A DNA stretch of 42,335 bases from Burkholderiales bacterium UBA4615 (GCA_002386465.1 DGIT01000142.1:3885-46219); one strand, 5' to 3'. Shown: positions 7,346 to 15,845, counted from the stretch's first letter. Program-made: numbers and translations. The notes: generated by a model not told the origin, from the letters alone.

Positions 7346-9159
7346 CGCGTGCACCCCGGACTGCTCAGGCTTGTGTCAATCAGCACGGCGGCGCGTGCGG
7401 CTGTCGAGCGAAAGAGGCTCAGTCCTTTAACGCCCGCGCTCCAGGCCTGAGTGAGCAGCGCACCGGTGTCGCTCACTGAAGCCTGTTCCGGCAGGTGAAT
7501 CGTCTTGGAAATGCTCGCATCCACCCAGGGGGCGACGGCCTGCACCATTGCCAGCTGCGCCTGGGGTGACACCGCTGCCGCACCCATGAAGGCCGGTGGA
7601 TTCTCAGACGTCCGCATCCCGGCAGGCAGGGTGCGCCACAGGCGCACGGCACGGTTCGTCAGGCGGATCGACTCCGGCGCGCGTTCGAGTTGAGTATGCA
7701 TTCGTATGAAGTCCGCGGCAAAGGCAGGCTCGATGCCGCTGGAGGCATTGTCGGCAAAGGCCAGGGCGATGGATGCGGTCGGTGCAATGGACATCAGATG
7801 CGAGTTGCGCAGGCCCGTCTTTGCAATCCGTGCTTTCAAGGCTTCGGGTAAGGTCGAGGCAAAGCGCGGTGGCGCAAGAAAACGCGTCGCATCAAAAGCA
7901 GGAAAGGTCCCCAGCGTCCGAGCAAGTTCCATGGAGCGCTCATACGCTGTGTGACACATGAATCGGGCGATGCTGCTGGCGGTGGCGCGCGCCGCCGCGC
8001 TGTCATAGCGTTGGCCCAGCATCGTGAGTGCATCGGCCAGCCCGAGGAACCCCAAGCCGATGCGTCGGGTCTGCCGTGCAGACGCTGCCTGTTCGGTCAG
8101 CGGCCAACGGGTCACATCGATGACCCGATCAAGCATCTCCACGCCAGCACGGGTCAGCCTGCGCAATGCAGTCCAATTGATCGCTGCGTGCGGGGTGAAG
8201 GGGTGGTCTACCAGGCGGCCCAGGTCGACCGAGCCCAGCGCACACGCGCCCCATGGGGGTAAGGGCTGTTCACCGCACGGATTGGTGGCGGCAATCGTTT
8301 CCCGATACGACAGGTTGTCGAGGCGATTGATGGTGTCGATGAAGAGCACGCCCGGCTCACCGACGGCGTGTGCGGCCCGTGCGATGCTCTCCCATAGGGT
8401 GCGTGCTCGCATCGTTCGCCAGATCCAGAGCCCGTCTGAGCGCTGCGGCGCTGCGGGCAGTCCGCCCCCCGGGGCTGCCTGATGGATCAGATCAAAACTG
8501 GTGTCGTTCGCGACGGCACGCATCAGTTCATCGGTCACCGCAACGCTCAGAGTGAACCGAGAGAGCACGCCAGACACCCGCTTGGCCTGTATGAACGATT
8601 CAATATCGGGATGGTCGCAGCGCAACACGCCCATTTGCGCGCCCCGTCTTCCACCGTGTGAAGCGATCGATCCGCACAGGGTGTCGAAGACGCGCAGGAA
8701 TGCGACCGGCCCTGCGGCACGATCCTCACTGCCCGAAATGCGAGCGCCCTGCGGTCGGATCGCGGAAAAATCGTAGCCCACGCCCCCGCCGTGTCGCAGG
8801 CTCGTCGCGGCCTGCTCCAAGGCGAGCATGATTCCCGGAACACCTTCATGCGAGCCGCTCAATGCATCGCCAACCGGCTGCACGAAACAATTCACGAGGG
8901 TTGCAGGAAGATGCGTACCCGCTGCGGCGGCAATGCGCCCGGCGGGCAGCAGACCCGACTGCATGGCATCCAGGAAAGTCCTGGCTTGCACGGTGTTTTG
9001 CGCGAGGCCGTTGGCGACGCGCTCAAACACCTGATGCGGGGTGCATTCTCCCGGCCGCAGGTATTTCTCGGTCAGCACGGCACGGCTGCCAGACTGCGGT
9101 GACAGCGGCTCCCACAGCAAGCCGCTTGCCAGCCGGTCATCGATAGGTTCCCGCTTCAT
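7321..9159 (-). CDS. nrdJ: Adenosylcobalamin-dependent (class II) ribonucleotide reductase, short form
   Basis: A 612-residue protein that reduces ribonucleotides to deoxyribonucleotides using B12 to generate the thiyl radical, so it works with or without oxygen. Seen: the redox cysteine in LVNCFVQP (C91), the class II signature LRHGGGVGYDFSAIRPQG, SHGGRRGAQMG, the NPCGEQPLPPWGAC block (about 291-305, radical Cys plus partner Cys) and the PTASIALAFADNASSGIEP nucleotide loop. Many class II enzymes run past 700 residues and end in a CxxC tail that re-reduces the active site; here only one Cys (in SPGCTRW) lies near the end and no CxxC is seen. Start is ATG 9159 with AGGA about 6 nt upstream; ATG 9192 is an alternative. 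The 3' end overlaps the M16 gene. Confidence 0.92.
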   Translation of the reverse strand: MKREPIDDRLASGLLWEPLSPQSGSRAVLTEKYLRPGECTPHQVFERVANGLAQNTVQARTFLDAMQSGLLPAGRIAAAAGTHLPATLVNCFVQPVGDALSGSHEGVPGIMLALEQAATSLRHGGGVGYDFSAIRPQGARISGSEDRAAGPVAFLRVFDTLCGSIASHGGRRGAQMGVLRCDHPDIESFIQAKRVSGVLSRFTLSVAVTDELMRAVANDTSFDLIHQAAPGGGLPAAPQRSDGLWIWRTMRARTLWESIARAAHAVGEPGVLFIDTINRLDNLSYRETIAATNPCGEQPLPPWGACALGSVDLGRLVDHPFTPHAAINWTALRRLTRAGVEMLDRVIDVTRWPLTEQAASARQTRRIGLGFLGLADALTMLGQRYDSAAARATASSIARFMCHTAYERSMELARTLGTFPAFDATRFLAPPRFASTLPEALKARIAKTGLRNSHLMSIAPTASIALAFADNASSGIEPAFAADFIRMHTQLERAPESIRLTNRAVRLWRTLPAGMRTSENPPAFMGAAAVSPQAQLAMVQAVAPWVDASISKTIHLPEQASVSDTGALLTQAWSAGVKGLSLFRSTAARAAVLIDTSLSSPGCTRWDRPGHV

Positions 9160-9251
9160 GCTGAATCCTGAACGGCTTCCGCCCAGCGACATTGATCCGG
9201 CTCAATCGGCCGACTGACCATGCAAGAAGGCCGGGCTCGCCTGGTCACCGC

Positions 9252-9257
9252 TATGAT
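9252..9257 (+). promoter_or_regulatory. Possible -10 box of dsbB (leaderless arrangement)
   Basis: TATGAT lies 7 nt before ATG 9265. No Shine-Dalgarno is visible before any candidate dsbB start, so transcription may begin at or next to the start codon. No good -35 hexamer was recognised. Confidence 0.3.
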
Positions 9258-9264
9258 CTGTGCC

Positions 9265-9816
9265 ATGACCATGCAGTACTCCCCGTCCATTCAGGTGGCG
9301 CAGCAAGCCCATTGGGCAGGCCGCATGCTGATGCTGACCGGCCTCGGCAGCCTGCTTGCGCTCGCGGTTGCCCTGATTGCCCAGCATGCGTTTGGTGTAG
9401 AGCCCTGCGCCTGGTGCGTGATCCAGCGCATGGCGGTCATTCTCGTGGCCGTGGTGTCGATCGTCGCAATCCTTATGGCGCGCGTGTTGCCGCGCGCCGC
9501 GCCGGCGGTGGGCGCTGCGCTGGTGGCTGGATTGTCAGCCGGTGGCGCCGTGGCCGCCTGGCATCAGCACACTGTCGCCGCCAAACAGCTCTCCTGTGCA
9601 TTTACCTGGGCCGACCGGACCCTGATGGACTTGCAGTTCGATGCGATCTGGCCGTCGCTCTTTCGTGTCGGAGCAACGTGTGCAGATGCCGCACAGTCCA
9701 CCCTGCTCGGTTTGCCATTCGAGGTCTGGAGTGGACTGTGGTTCGTGTTGTGCGCGGTCGTGGCACTGGCCGCCTTGCACCGGCTGACGCTACGACAGCG
9801 CCGTTTGTTCCGCTGA
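9265..9816 (+). CDS. dsbB: Disulfide bond formation protein B
   Basis: Inner-membrane quinone reductase that reoxidises periplasmic DsbA. From ATG 9265 it has 183 residues (E. coli DsbB 176), four hydrophobic helices, the first periplasmic pair in EPCAWCVIQR (C48/C51) and the second pair C111 (QLSCAFTW) and C139 (GATCAD). These positions match E. coli C41/C44 and C104/C130 closely, so the electron path is intact. The IQR after CxxC is typical of the quinone-binding region. The start is uncertain: ATG at 9220, 9253, 9265 and 9271 are all in frame and none has a Shine-Dalgarno; 9265 gives the best family length. It heads a rightward group with the PsiF-like cysteine-rich protein and a thioesterase; dsbA is not adjacent. 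Confidence 0.92.
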   Translation: MTMQYSPSIQVAQQAHWAGRMLMLTGLGSLLALAVALIAQHAFGVEPCAWCVIQRMAVILVAVVSIVAILMARVLPRAAPAVGAALVAGLSAGGAVAAWHQHTVAAKQLSCAFTWADRTLMDLQFDAIWPSLFRVGATCADAAQSTLLGLPFEVWSGLWFVLCAVVALAALHRLTLRQRRLFR

Positions 9817-9850
9817 CGGACACGCTGTCGTCTCAAAGTCGACAAGGACC

Positions 9851-9871
9851 GGTGATGGGCTGGGCATCACC
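9851..9871 (+). terminator. Hairpin downstream of dsbB
   Basis: GGTGATG (9851-9857) pairs with CATCACC (9865-9871) around a 7-nt loop, 35 bp after the dsbB stop. No T-run follows. It may be a weak terminator or an mRNA-stabilising hairpin between dsbB and the PsiF-like gene. Confidence 0.35.
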
Positions 9872-9979
9872 CGATCGGGCGGGTAACATCGTCTCGCTTG
9901 ACTGCTGTGTTGCACCGTGAACGCGGGCTCTTCACCCCGTTCGCTCCCATTCAAAATGACCCTGACCAGGAGTGTTCCG

Positions 9980-10225
9980 ATGAAAAATGTGTTGATCGCC
10001 GCTGCGCTGGTGCTGTTTGCCGCTTCGGCTCATGCTGACCATGGCAGCTGTGCAGAGCACGCCAAGGACAAGAAGCTTTCTGGCGCGGCCAAGAACAGCT
10101 TTATGAAGAAGTGCGAGCGAGACGCTTCATCGGCCTGCAAGCTGTCCGCAGACGAGAAGAAATTGAACGGCGCTGCACGTAACAGCCACGTCAAGAAGTG
10201 CACCCGTGAAGCGGTGAATGGCTGA
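9980..10225 (+). CDS. PsiF-like small periplasmic protein with two cysteine-bracketed repeats
   Basis: An 81-residue secreted protein. The signal peptide is MKNVLIAAALVLFAASAHAD, with cleavage likely after AHA. The mature part is two copies of a 22-residue unit, each bounded by cysteines with exactly 20 residues between them (C-x20-C, C-x20-C) and each containing a KKLsGAA/KKLnGAAr-NS-KKC pattern. This matches the PsiF repeat family, named from the phosphate-starvation-inducible E. coli protein; its function is unknown. Start is ATG 9980 with AGGAG about 8 nt upstream. The frame is open 21 codons further 5' but those lack a signal-peptide character. The thioesterase start overlaps its stop by 8 bp. 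Four periplasmic cysteines next to dsbB suggest a disulfide-bonded protein. Confidence 0.82.
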   Translation: MKNVLIAAALVLFAASAHADHGSCAEHAKDKKLSGAAKNSFMKKCERDASSACKLSADEKKLNGAARNSHVKKCTREAVNG

Positions 10226-10655
10226 CGTCTTGAATCCGGATGCGGCCGAACTGGCCGCATCCCTGAATGCGGCGAGCGACATGTTCGCCTCGATGGGGTT
10301 CAGCCGACTGCTCGACGCCGATCGCAAGGCCGGCATCGTCCGGCTGGAATTCGATGCGCTGCCCAGGTTCTGCCACTCGAATGGGCAGATTGTTCAGGGC
10401 GGTTTCGTGACCGCCTGGCTGGATTCAAGCATGGCGCAGGCAGCCCGCTTGCATGCAGGTCGCCCGGTGGGGGTGGCCAGCCTGGAGGTGAAGGTCAGCT
10501 TTCTTCGCCGCGTGGGTCCGGGAAAGGTGGTGGCCGAAGGCCGAGTGACCCGCATGGGTCGCCGTGTGGCCTTTCTCGATGCCAGCTTGTTCGATGCGGT
10601 GTCGGGCGTGCTCCTGGCCACGGCGTCTTCGAGCGCTCTGATCGAAGACGCCTGA
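10218..10655 (+). CDS. PaaI-type hotdog-fold thioesterase
   Basis: A 145-residue acyl-CoA thioesterase-like protein of the hotdog fold. The central motif HSNGQIVQGGFVTAWLDSSM matches the HGG.. helix region of the PaaI/4HBT family, followed by VASLEVKVSFLRRVGPG, the conserved strand pair with L-E-x-K-x-x-F/Y. Family members hydrolyse aromatic or short acyl-CoA thioesters; the substrate here is unknown. ATG 10218 overlaps the PsiF-like stop by 8 bp, so the two are translationally coupled, although the second protein is cytoplasmic and the first periplasmic. A perfect 11-bp hairpin covers its last codons (10622-10652) and a second hairpin follows the stop. Confidence 0.85.
   Translation: MADVLNPDAAELAASLNAASDMFASMGFSRLLDADRKAGIVRLEFDALPRFCHSNGQIVQGGFVTAWLDSSMAQAARLHAGRPVGVASLEVKVSFLRRVGPGKVVAEGRVTRMGRRVAFLDASLFDAVSGVLLATASSSALIEDA
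10622..10652 (+). repeat. Perfect 11-bp inverted repeat at the end of the thioesterase gene
   Basis: GGCGTCTTCGA (10622-10632) is the exact reverse complement of TCGAAGACGCC (10642-10652), with a 9-nt loop. It lies inside the last ten codons and ends one base before the stop codon. It could stabilise or terminate the mRNA together with the next hairpin. Confidence 0.6.
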
Positions 10656-10664
10656 CCGCGCACT

Positions 10665-10684
10665 CACCCGGCCCATGCCGGGTG
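10665..10684. terminator. Hairpin between convergent thioesterase and spoVR genes
   Basis: CACCCGGC (10665-10672) and GCCGGGTG (10677-10684) form a perfect 8-bp stem with a 4-nt loop in the 34-bp gap between two convergent genes. It lacks a long T-run but is well placed as a bidirectional terminator. Confidence 0.55.
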
Positions 10685-10689
10685 CTTCG

Positions 10690-12285
10690 TCAGACGCCTG
10701 AATCGACTCGCCGACCTGCCCCACGTGGGCCTCGTTCAATCAGGCAGGTACACACCGGCATGATCTCGCCCTCCTCGGTCAGCGTTTGCAAGGTCACGGT
10801 AAAGCCCCACAGCTGGGCCAGGTGTCGAACGACAGTTTCGCTATCGCCTGACAGCGGCCGGCGCTTGTGTTGAAAGTGCTGCAGGGTCAGTGAACGATCA
10901 CCCTCCAGATCCACGCTCACAACCTGAATGTTGGGTTCGCGCTCGGCCAGCGAATACTGCCTGGACAGCGTCTCGCGCACCGCGCGATAGCCGGCGTCAT
11001 CATGAATCGCTCCGATGCGCCGGCTCATGTCGGTGTCATCGTCGATCAGGCAAAACAAACGAAAGTCCCGGATCAGCTTCGGTGAGAGATATTGGGCAAT
11101 GAAGCTCTCATCCTTGAAGTTGCGCATCGCAAAATCCAGAGTGCTGCGCCAGTCTGCCCCCGCAATGTCGGGAAACCAGCGCCGGTCCTCGTCGGTGGGC
11201 GACTCGCAGATACGCCGGATATCGCGGAACATGGCGAACCCCAGTGCATAGGGGTTGATGCCGGCAAAGCGCTCGCTGTTGAAGGCAGGTTGCGTCAGGA
11301 CGTTGGCATGCGAAGACAAGACCTCCAGCATCAGGGCCTCGCCAACCAGGCCTTCGTCATACATTGTTTGCAGAATGGTGTAGTGCCAGAAGGTAGCCCA
11401 GCCCTCATTCATCACCTGCGTCTGGCGCTGCGGATAAAAGTACTGGGCGGTCTTTCTCACGATGCGCACCAGCTCGCGCTGCCAGGGCTCCAGCAGCGGT
11501 GCGTGCTTCTCGATGAAGTACAGGATGTTTTCCTGCGGCTCGCGCGGAAAGCTGCGGACAGGCTCCTCGTCTGCTGCGCGCATCGAACGCGGCAGCGTGC
11601 GCCACAGATCGTTGACCTGCTGCTGTTGATAGACCTCGCGCTCTTTCAGGCGTGCCTGTTCCTGCGCCAATGATCTGCGACTGGGCCGCTTGTAGCGGTC
11701 GACCCCCAGATTGGCCAGTGCATGGCAGGCATCGAGGATCCGCTCGACCGCGTCCTCGCCGTGGCGCTGTTCGCACTCGGCCACATACCGCTTGGCGAAG
11801 ACCAGATAGTCGATGATCGAATCAGCGTGGGTCCAGGTGCGAAAAAGATAGTTCCCCTTGAAAAACGAGTTGTGGCCGTAGCAGGCATGGGCGATCACCA
11901 GCGCTTGCATCGGCAGCGTGTTTTCCTCCATGAGATACGCGATGCACGGATTCGAGTTGATGACGATTTCGTAGGCCAATCCCATGTGGCCGCGTTTGTA
12001 GGTCTGCTCCGTCGCGAGATAGTGCTTGCCGTAGGACCAGTGCGTATAACCCACTGGCATGCCATGGGAGGCGTAGGCATCCATCATCTGTTCGGCGCTG
12101 ATCACCTCGATCTGATTGGGGTAAGTGTCCAGGCCGAAATCGGCTGCAATGCGCGCGATCTCACGGTCATAGCGAGCCAGCAGCTCGAAGTTCCACTCCG
12201 ATCCACCGGGCAGTGCCTGCTGCGCGGTACGCGTCGGTGCATCGGTCTTCGCGTCCGGTAAGCGTGTATGCGACAGGGCATTCAT
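10690..12285 (-). CDS. SpoVR family protein (YcgB-like)
   Basis: A 531-residue cytoplasmic protein (E. coli YcgB 510) of the SpoVR family, named from B. subtilis, where it affects spore cortex; the role in non-sporulating Gram-negatives is linked to stress and stationary phase but is biochemically unknown. Family-typical stretches are TYPNQIEVISAEQMMDAY, GMPVGYTHWSYGKHY, YEIVINSNPCIAYLMEEN, VIAHACYGHNSFFKGNYLF, and NEGWATFWHYTI in the middle. The His/Glu-rich core looks like a metal site but this is unproven. ATG 12285 overlaps the yeaH stop (ATGA), giving translational coupling as the third gene of prkA-yeaH-spoVR. The frame runs open 90 codons further upstream inside yeaH; that extension is rejected. 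Confidence 0.93.
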   Translation of the reverse strand: MNALSHTRLPDAKTDAPTRTAQQALPGGSEWNFELLARYDREIARIAADFGLDTYPNQIEVISAEQMMDAYASHGMPVGYTHWSYGKHYLATEQTYKRGHMGLAYEIVINSNPCIAYLMEENTLPMQALVIAHACYGHNSFFKGNYLFRTWTHADSIIDYLVFAKRYVAECEQRHGEDAVERILDACHALANLGVDRYKRPSRRSLAQEQARLKEREVYQQQQVNDLWRTLPRSMRAADEEPVRSFPREPQENILYFIEKHAPLLEPWQRELVRIVRKTAQYFYPQRQTQVMNEGWATFWHYTILQTMYDEGLVGEALMLEVLSSHANVLTQPAFNSERFAGINPYALGFAMFRDIRRICESPTDEDRRWFPDIAGADWRSTLDFAMRNFKDESFIAQYLSPKLIRDFRLFCLIDDDTDMSRRIGAIHDDAGYRAVRETLSRQYSLAEREPNIQVVSVDLEGDRSLTLQHFQHKRRPLSGDSETVVRHLAQLWGFTVTLQTLTEEGEIMPVCTCLIERGPRGAGRRVDSGV

Positions 12286-13616
12286 GCGGACTTCAGCTCC
12301 TTGCGCAAGAACAATTCGCGCAGTACGGGATAGACGTCGGCCTGATTCAGAATCCGCCCCATGGCCAGATTGCGGGATACGGCTCGTGCCGATTCGAAGT
12401 GTTCCCACAAGACCTGCGGCTGTTCGGCATCCACTTCCACATAGCAGTAGTACTGAACCCTTGGCAGCAGTTCCTGCATCAGTAAGGCCTGGCAGCGTGG
12501 GGAGTCGCTGTCCCAGTTGTCGCCATCCGAGGCCTGCGCCACATAGCTGTTCCACAACTCGGTCGGATAGCGTTCCTTCATGATGGCCAGTGTAAGTTCC
12601 AGCGCACTGGACACCACGGTGCCGCCTGATTCACGCGAATGGAAAAACCCTTCCTCATCCACTTCCGCTGCCACGCTGTGGTGACGAATGAAGACCAGCT
12701 CGATGCGTTCGTAGTGGCGCATGAGGAACAGGTGCAACAGGATGAAAAATCGCTTGGCCAGGTCCTTACGATGCGCATCCATGGAGCCCGAAACGTCCAT
12801 CAGGCAAAACATGACGGCCTGTGAGACCGGTTGGGGCTGAGGCACCCGATTGTTGTAGCGCAGATCGAATTCATCAATGAAGGGCACGCGTGCCATGCGC
12901 CCCAGGATCCGTGTGCGCTCGGCCTGCAGACCTGCAAGGTCCAGTAGGTTGTCCTGCGCGGGGTCAGCCCGATCAGCGTCGGCGACGCCCTCCGGGTGGG
13001 CCACCAGAGGCATGTGTGTCTGGTGACTTAAGCGCGCGATCTGCTCCTCGACCTGCGCCAACTGCTGACGGTGTGGTGCACCCAGCGCAATGCGGCGAGC
13101 CAGTGATTCACGCATGGTGCGCGTCATCGACAGGTTGGCGGGGGTGCCGTCGCTGCGATAGCCGCCGCGGCGCAGGCGAGTCTGCGGAATCTGGGTAAGC
13201 TGGGTCTTGACCAGATCAGGCAGGGCCATCTCCTCGAAGAAGAACTCAAGGTAGGCCTCTCTGCTGAGCGAAAACGTGAATGCGTCTTCGCTTTCGCCCG
13301 AGTCACCCGCACCACCTCCGCCGCCACCGGCTGATCCGGAGCGCTGCCGCGGGATCCGATCACCGGTGCCGAACTGCTCATTGCCCGGTAACACGCGTTC
13401 CTGCAGACCGCCGGAGCCCAGGGTGAAGTTCGGCTCTTTCAGATCGCGGGCGGGGATCGTGATGTTTCCGCCCTGATCGGTCTCGGCAATAGTGCGCTGG
13501 GCGACTGCGCGGGCTACGGCTTCACGAACCTGAGCCTTGTAGCGCTTCAGAAAGCGCTGCTGATTGCCTGCGCTTTTCCTTCGCCCGTTGATGCGGCGGT
13601 CGATAATCTCGGACAT
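12282..13616 (-). CDS. yeaH: YeaH/YhbH family protein (DUF444, von Willebrand A-like)
   Basis: A 444-residue cytoplasmic protein. The N-terminus MSEIIDRRINGRRKSAGNQQ is the conserved DUF444 start, followed by a Gly-rich linker (GSAGGGGGGAGDSGE, around 95-110). The C-terminal half is a VWA-like domain with the MIDAS motif DVSGSM (about 273-278) and ESGGTVVSSAL further on, implying divalent-metal-dependent protein binding. In E. coli, YeaH is expressed with the YeaG kinase under nitrogen starvation and in stationary phase; its molecular role is unsettled. It sits 33 bp after prkA and overlaps spoVR by 4 bp, so the three proteins are made together, perhaps as a complex. Confidence 0.93.
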   Translation of the reverse strand: MSEIIDRRINGRRKSAGNQQRFLKRYKAQVREAVARAVAQRTIAETDQGGNITIPARDLKEPNFTLGSGGLQERVLPGNEQFGTGDRIPRQRSGSAGGGGGGAGDSGESEDAFTFSLSREAYLEFFFEEMALPDLVKTQLTQIPQTRLRRGGYRSDGTPANLSMTRTMRESLARRIALGAPHRQQLAQVEEQIARLSHQTHMPLVAHPEGVADADRADPAQDNLLDLAGLQAERTRILGRMARVPFIDEFDLRYNNRVPQPQPVSQAVMFCLMDVSGSMDAHRKDLAKRFFILLHLFLMRHYERIELVFIRHHSVAAEVDEEGFFHSRESGGTVVSSALELTLAIMKERYPTELWNSYVAQASDGDNWDSDSPRCQALLMQELLPRVQYYCYVEVDAEQPQVLWEHFESARAVSRNLAMGRILNQADVYPVLRELFLRKELKSA

Positions 13617-13649
13617 CGCATGGTCCTCTGGATGGGCCTGATCTGCTGC

Positions 13650-15668
13650 TCAGGACGACTTGCGCACGCGCAGATACCACTCGACCAGCAGGCGCACCTG
13701 CTTGGGTGTGTAGCCCTTTTCGACCATGCGATCGACGAAGTTCTGGTGCTTGCGCTGCTCGTCGGCCGAAGCCTTGGCATTGAAGGACACCACCGGCAAC
13801 AGGTCTTCGGTCGTCGAAAACATTTTTTTCTCGATGACACTGCGCAACTTTTCGTAGCTGGTCCAGGACGGATTGTTGCCCGCATGGTTGGCCCGTGCAC
13901 GCAAGACGAAGTTGACGATCTCGTGGCGGAAGTCCTTAGGGTTTGCGATGCCTGCAGGTTTTTCGATTTTCTCGAGCTCATCGTTGAGCTGGGTTCGATC
14001 AAATATTTCGCCGGTGTTGGGGTCTCTGAATTCCTGATCCTGAATCCACAGATCGGCGAAGCTGACGTAGCGATCGAAGATGTTCTGCCCGTACTCGGAG
14101 TACGACTCCAGATAGGCCGTCTGGATTTCCTTGCCGATGAACTCGGCATACGGATGGGCAAGATGCTCCTTGATGAAGGCGAGGTATTTCTTTTCGGTCT
14201 CGGGCGCAAACTGTTCGCGTTCGATCTGCTGCTCCAGCATGTAGAGCAGATGCACCGGGTTGGCGGCGACTTCCCCGTGGTCGAAGTTGAAGACCTTGGA
14301 GAGCACCTTGTAAGCGAACCGTGTCGACAGGCCGCTCATGCCTTCATCCACCCCGGCGAAATCCCGGTATTCCTGCAAAGACTTGGCCTTGGGGTCGACG
14401 TCCTTGAGGTTCTCTCCGTCGTAGATGCGCATCTTGGAGAGCAGGCTGGAGTTTTCGGGCTCCTTGAGCCGCGTCAGGATGGCAAATTGCGCCATCATTT
14501 TCAGCGTGCCAGGAGCGCAGGGCGCTTGCGATAAAGAGCTTGATTCCAGCAGCTTGCCGTAGATGCGCACCTCTTCCGAGACGCGCAGGCAATAGGGCAC
14601 CTTCACGATATAGATGCGATCCAGGAAGGCTTCGTTGTGCTTGTTGTTGCGAAAGGCCTGCCATTCGCTTTCATTGGAGTGCGCCAGGATGACGCCATCG
14701 AAGGGAATCGCACCGAATCCCTCGGTGCCCTTGTAGTTGCCTTCCTGAGTGGCCGTGAGCAGCGGGTGCAGGACCTTGATCGGCGCCTTGAACATCTCCA
14801 CGAATTCCAGCAAGCCCTGGTTGGCCAGACACAAGCCGCCGGAATAGCTGTAGGCGTCCGTGTCATTCTGTGAAAACCGTTCAAGCTGTCGAATGTCGAG
14901 CTTGCCCACCAGAGACGAAATGTCCTGATTATTCTCGTCGCCCGGCTCGGTCTTGGCGATGGCGATCTGCTGCAGGATGGACGGCTTGAGCTTCACCACG
15001 CGAAAGCGGCTGATGTCACCGCCGTATTCGGCCAGGCGCTTGACCGCCCACGGCGACATGATCGGGTTCAGGTATCGGCGCGCAATACCGTACCTGGCTT
15101 CAATCGCGGCGCCGTCTTCGGTTGGCGAGAACAGACCGAGCGGTGACTCGTTCACCGGTGAGCCCTTAAGTGCATACAAGGGCGCCTGCTCCATCAGGTG
15201 CTTGAGCTTTTCGGCCAGAGACGATTTGCCACCTCCAGGCGGCCCGAGCAAGTACAGGATCTGCTTGCGCTCTTCCAGTGCCTGCGCCGAATGTTTGAAG
15301 AACGAGACGATCTGCTCGATGGTCTCTTCCATCCCGTAGAAGTCCCTGAAGGCGGGATAGACCTTCATCACCTTGTTGGAAAAGATGCGCGACAGCCTGG
15401 GATCGGCGCGTGTGTCCAGCAATTGCGGTTCGCCGATCGCGTTGAGCATGCGCTCAGCTGCGCTTGCATAAGCACTGCGATCGCGTCGACACAGATCGAG
15501 GTACTCCTGCAGCGAATATTCCTCTTCCTGCTGCGCTTCATATCTGGCCTTGAATCGGCCCAAAATGTCTCCTTCGAATGCGGCTTCAACCGTTGCATTC
15601 GGAGGGGGAACGTTTGTGGAGCGGCCTGCGCCGAACGCTGAAAAACTGTGGCTGAATCCGGATTCCAT
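13650..15668 (-). CDS. prkA: PrkA family serine protein kinase (YeaG-like)
   Basis: A 672-residue protein (E. coli YeaG 644). The N-terminal AAA-type ATPase domain has Walker A GPPGGGKSS at 142-150; the C-terminal part resembles a eukaryote-type kinase lobe (the PrkA C-terminal domain, roughly 430-672). The family phosphorylates proteins in B. subtilis and E. coli; some members also show AAA+ protease activity. Conserved runs include KVYPAFRDFYGMEETIEQI (about 102-120) and LKGSPVNESPLGLF. Start is ATG 15668 with a strong GGAGGT 5 nt upstream; the frame opens seven codons earlier. First gene of the prkA-yeaH-spoVR operon. The 177-bp upstream region shows no clear sigma-54 (GG-N10-GC) or sigma-S promoter by eye. 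Confidence 0.94.
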   Translation of the reverse strand: MESGFSHSFSAFGAGRSTNVPPPNATVEAAFEGDILGRFKARYEAQQEEEYSLQEYLDLCRRDRSAYASAAERMLNAIGEPQLLDTRADPRLSRIFSNKVMKVYPAFRDFYGMEETIEQIVSFFKHSAQALEERKQILYLLGPPGGGKSSLAEKLKHLMEQAPLYALKGSPVNESPLGLFSPTEDGAAIEARYGIARRYLNPIMSPWAVKRLAEYGGDISRFRVVKLKPSILQQIAIAKTEPGDENNQDISSLVGKLDIRQLERFSQNDTDAYSYSGGLCLANQGLLEFVEMFKAPIKVLHPLLTATQEGNYKGTEGFGAIPFDGVILAHSNESEWQAFRNNKHNEAFLDRIYIVKVPYCLRVSEEVRIYGKLLESSSLSQAPCAPGTLKMMAQFAILTRLKEPENSSLLSKMRIYDGENLKDVDPKAKSLQEYRDFAGVDEGMSGLSTRFAYKVLSKVFNFDHGEVAANPVHLLYMLEQQIEREQFAPETEKKYLAFIKEHLAHPYAEFIGKEIQTAYLESYSEYGQNIFDRYVSFADLWIQDQEFRDPNTGEIFDRTQLNDELEKIEKPAGIANPKDFRHEIVNFVLRARANHAGNNPSWTSYEKLRSVIEKKMFSTTEDLLPVVSFNAKASADEQRKHQNFVDRMVEKGYTPKQVRLLVEWYLRVRKSS

Positions 15669-15845
15669 CGGTGACCTCCGATCACGCAATCTGTGAATCG
15701 ATTCTGTTAGCGTGAGCGGAGAATGATCTCGCGGATCCGGGTTGCGCGTGACCCTGGATCAGACGGACGGTCTGAAGCGCGGCCGTTTTCAGGCCTTTTT
15801 TAAGAGGGATGGACTGCAGTACCCCAGTGAGGGGCCAGCGGGCTG

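Noticed and set aside
13620..14534. 304-codon plus-strand frame opposite prkA
   Set aside because: Hydrophobic but without a family pattern, and opposite a strong PrkA match.
15690..15845. Sigma-54 promoter or Rho-independent terminator between copA and prkA
   Set aside because: No GG-N10-GC pair fits; the GGCC-loop-GGCC-TTTTTT run near 15781-15801 has a 4-bp stem and points the wrong way for both leftward genes.
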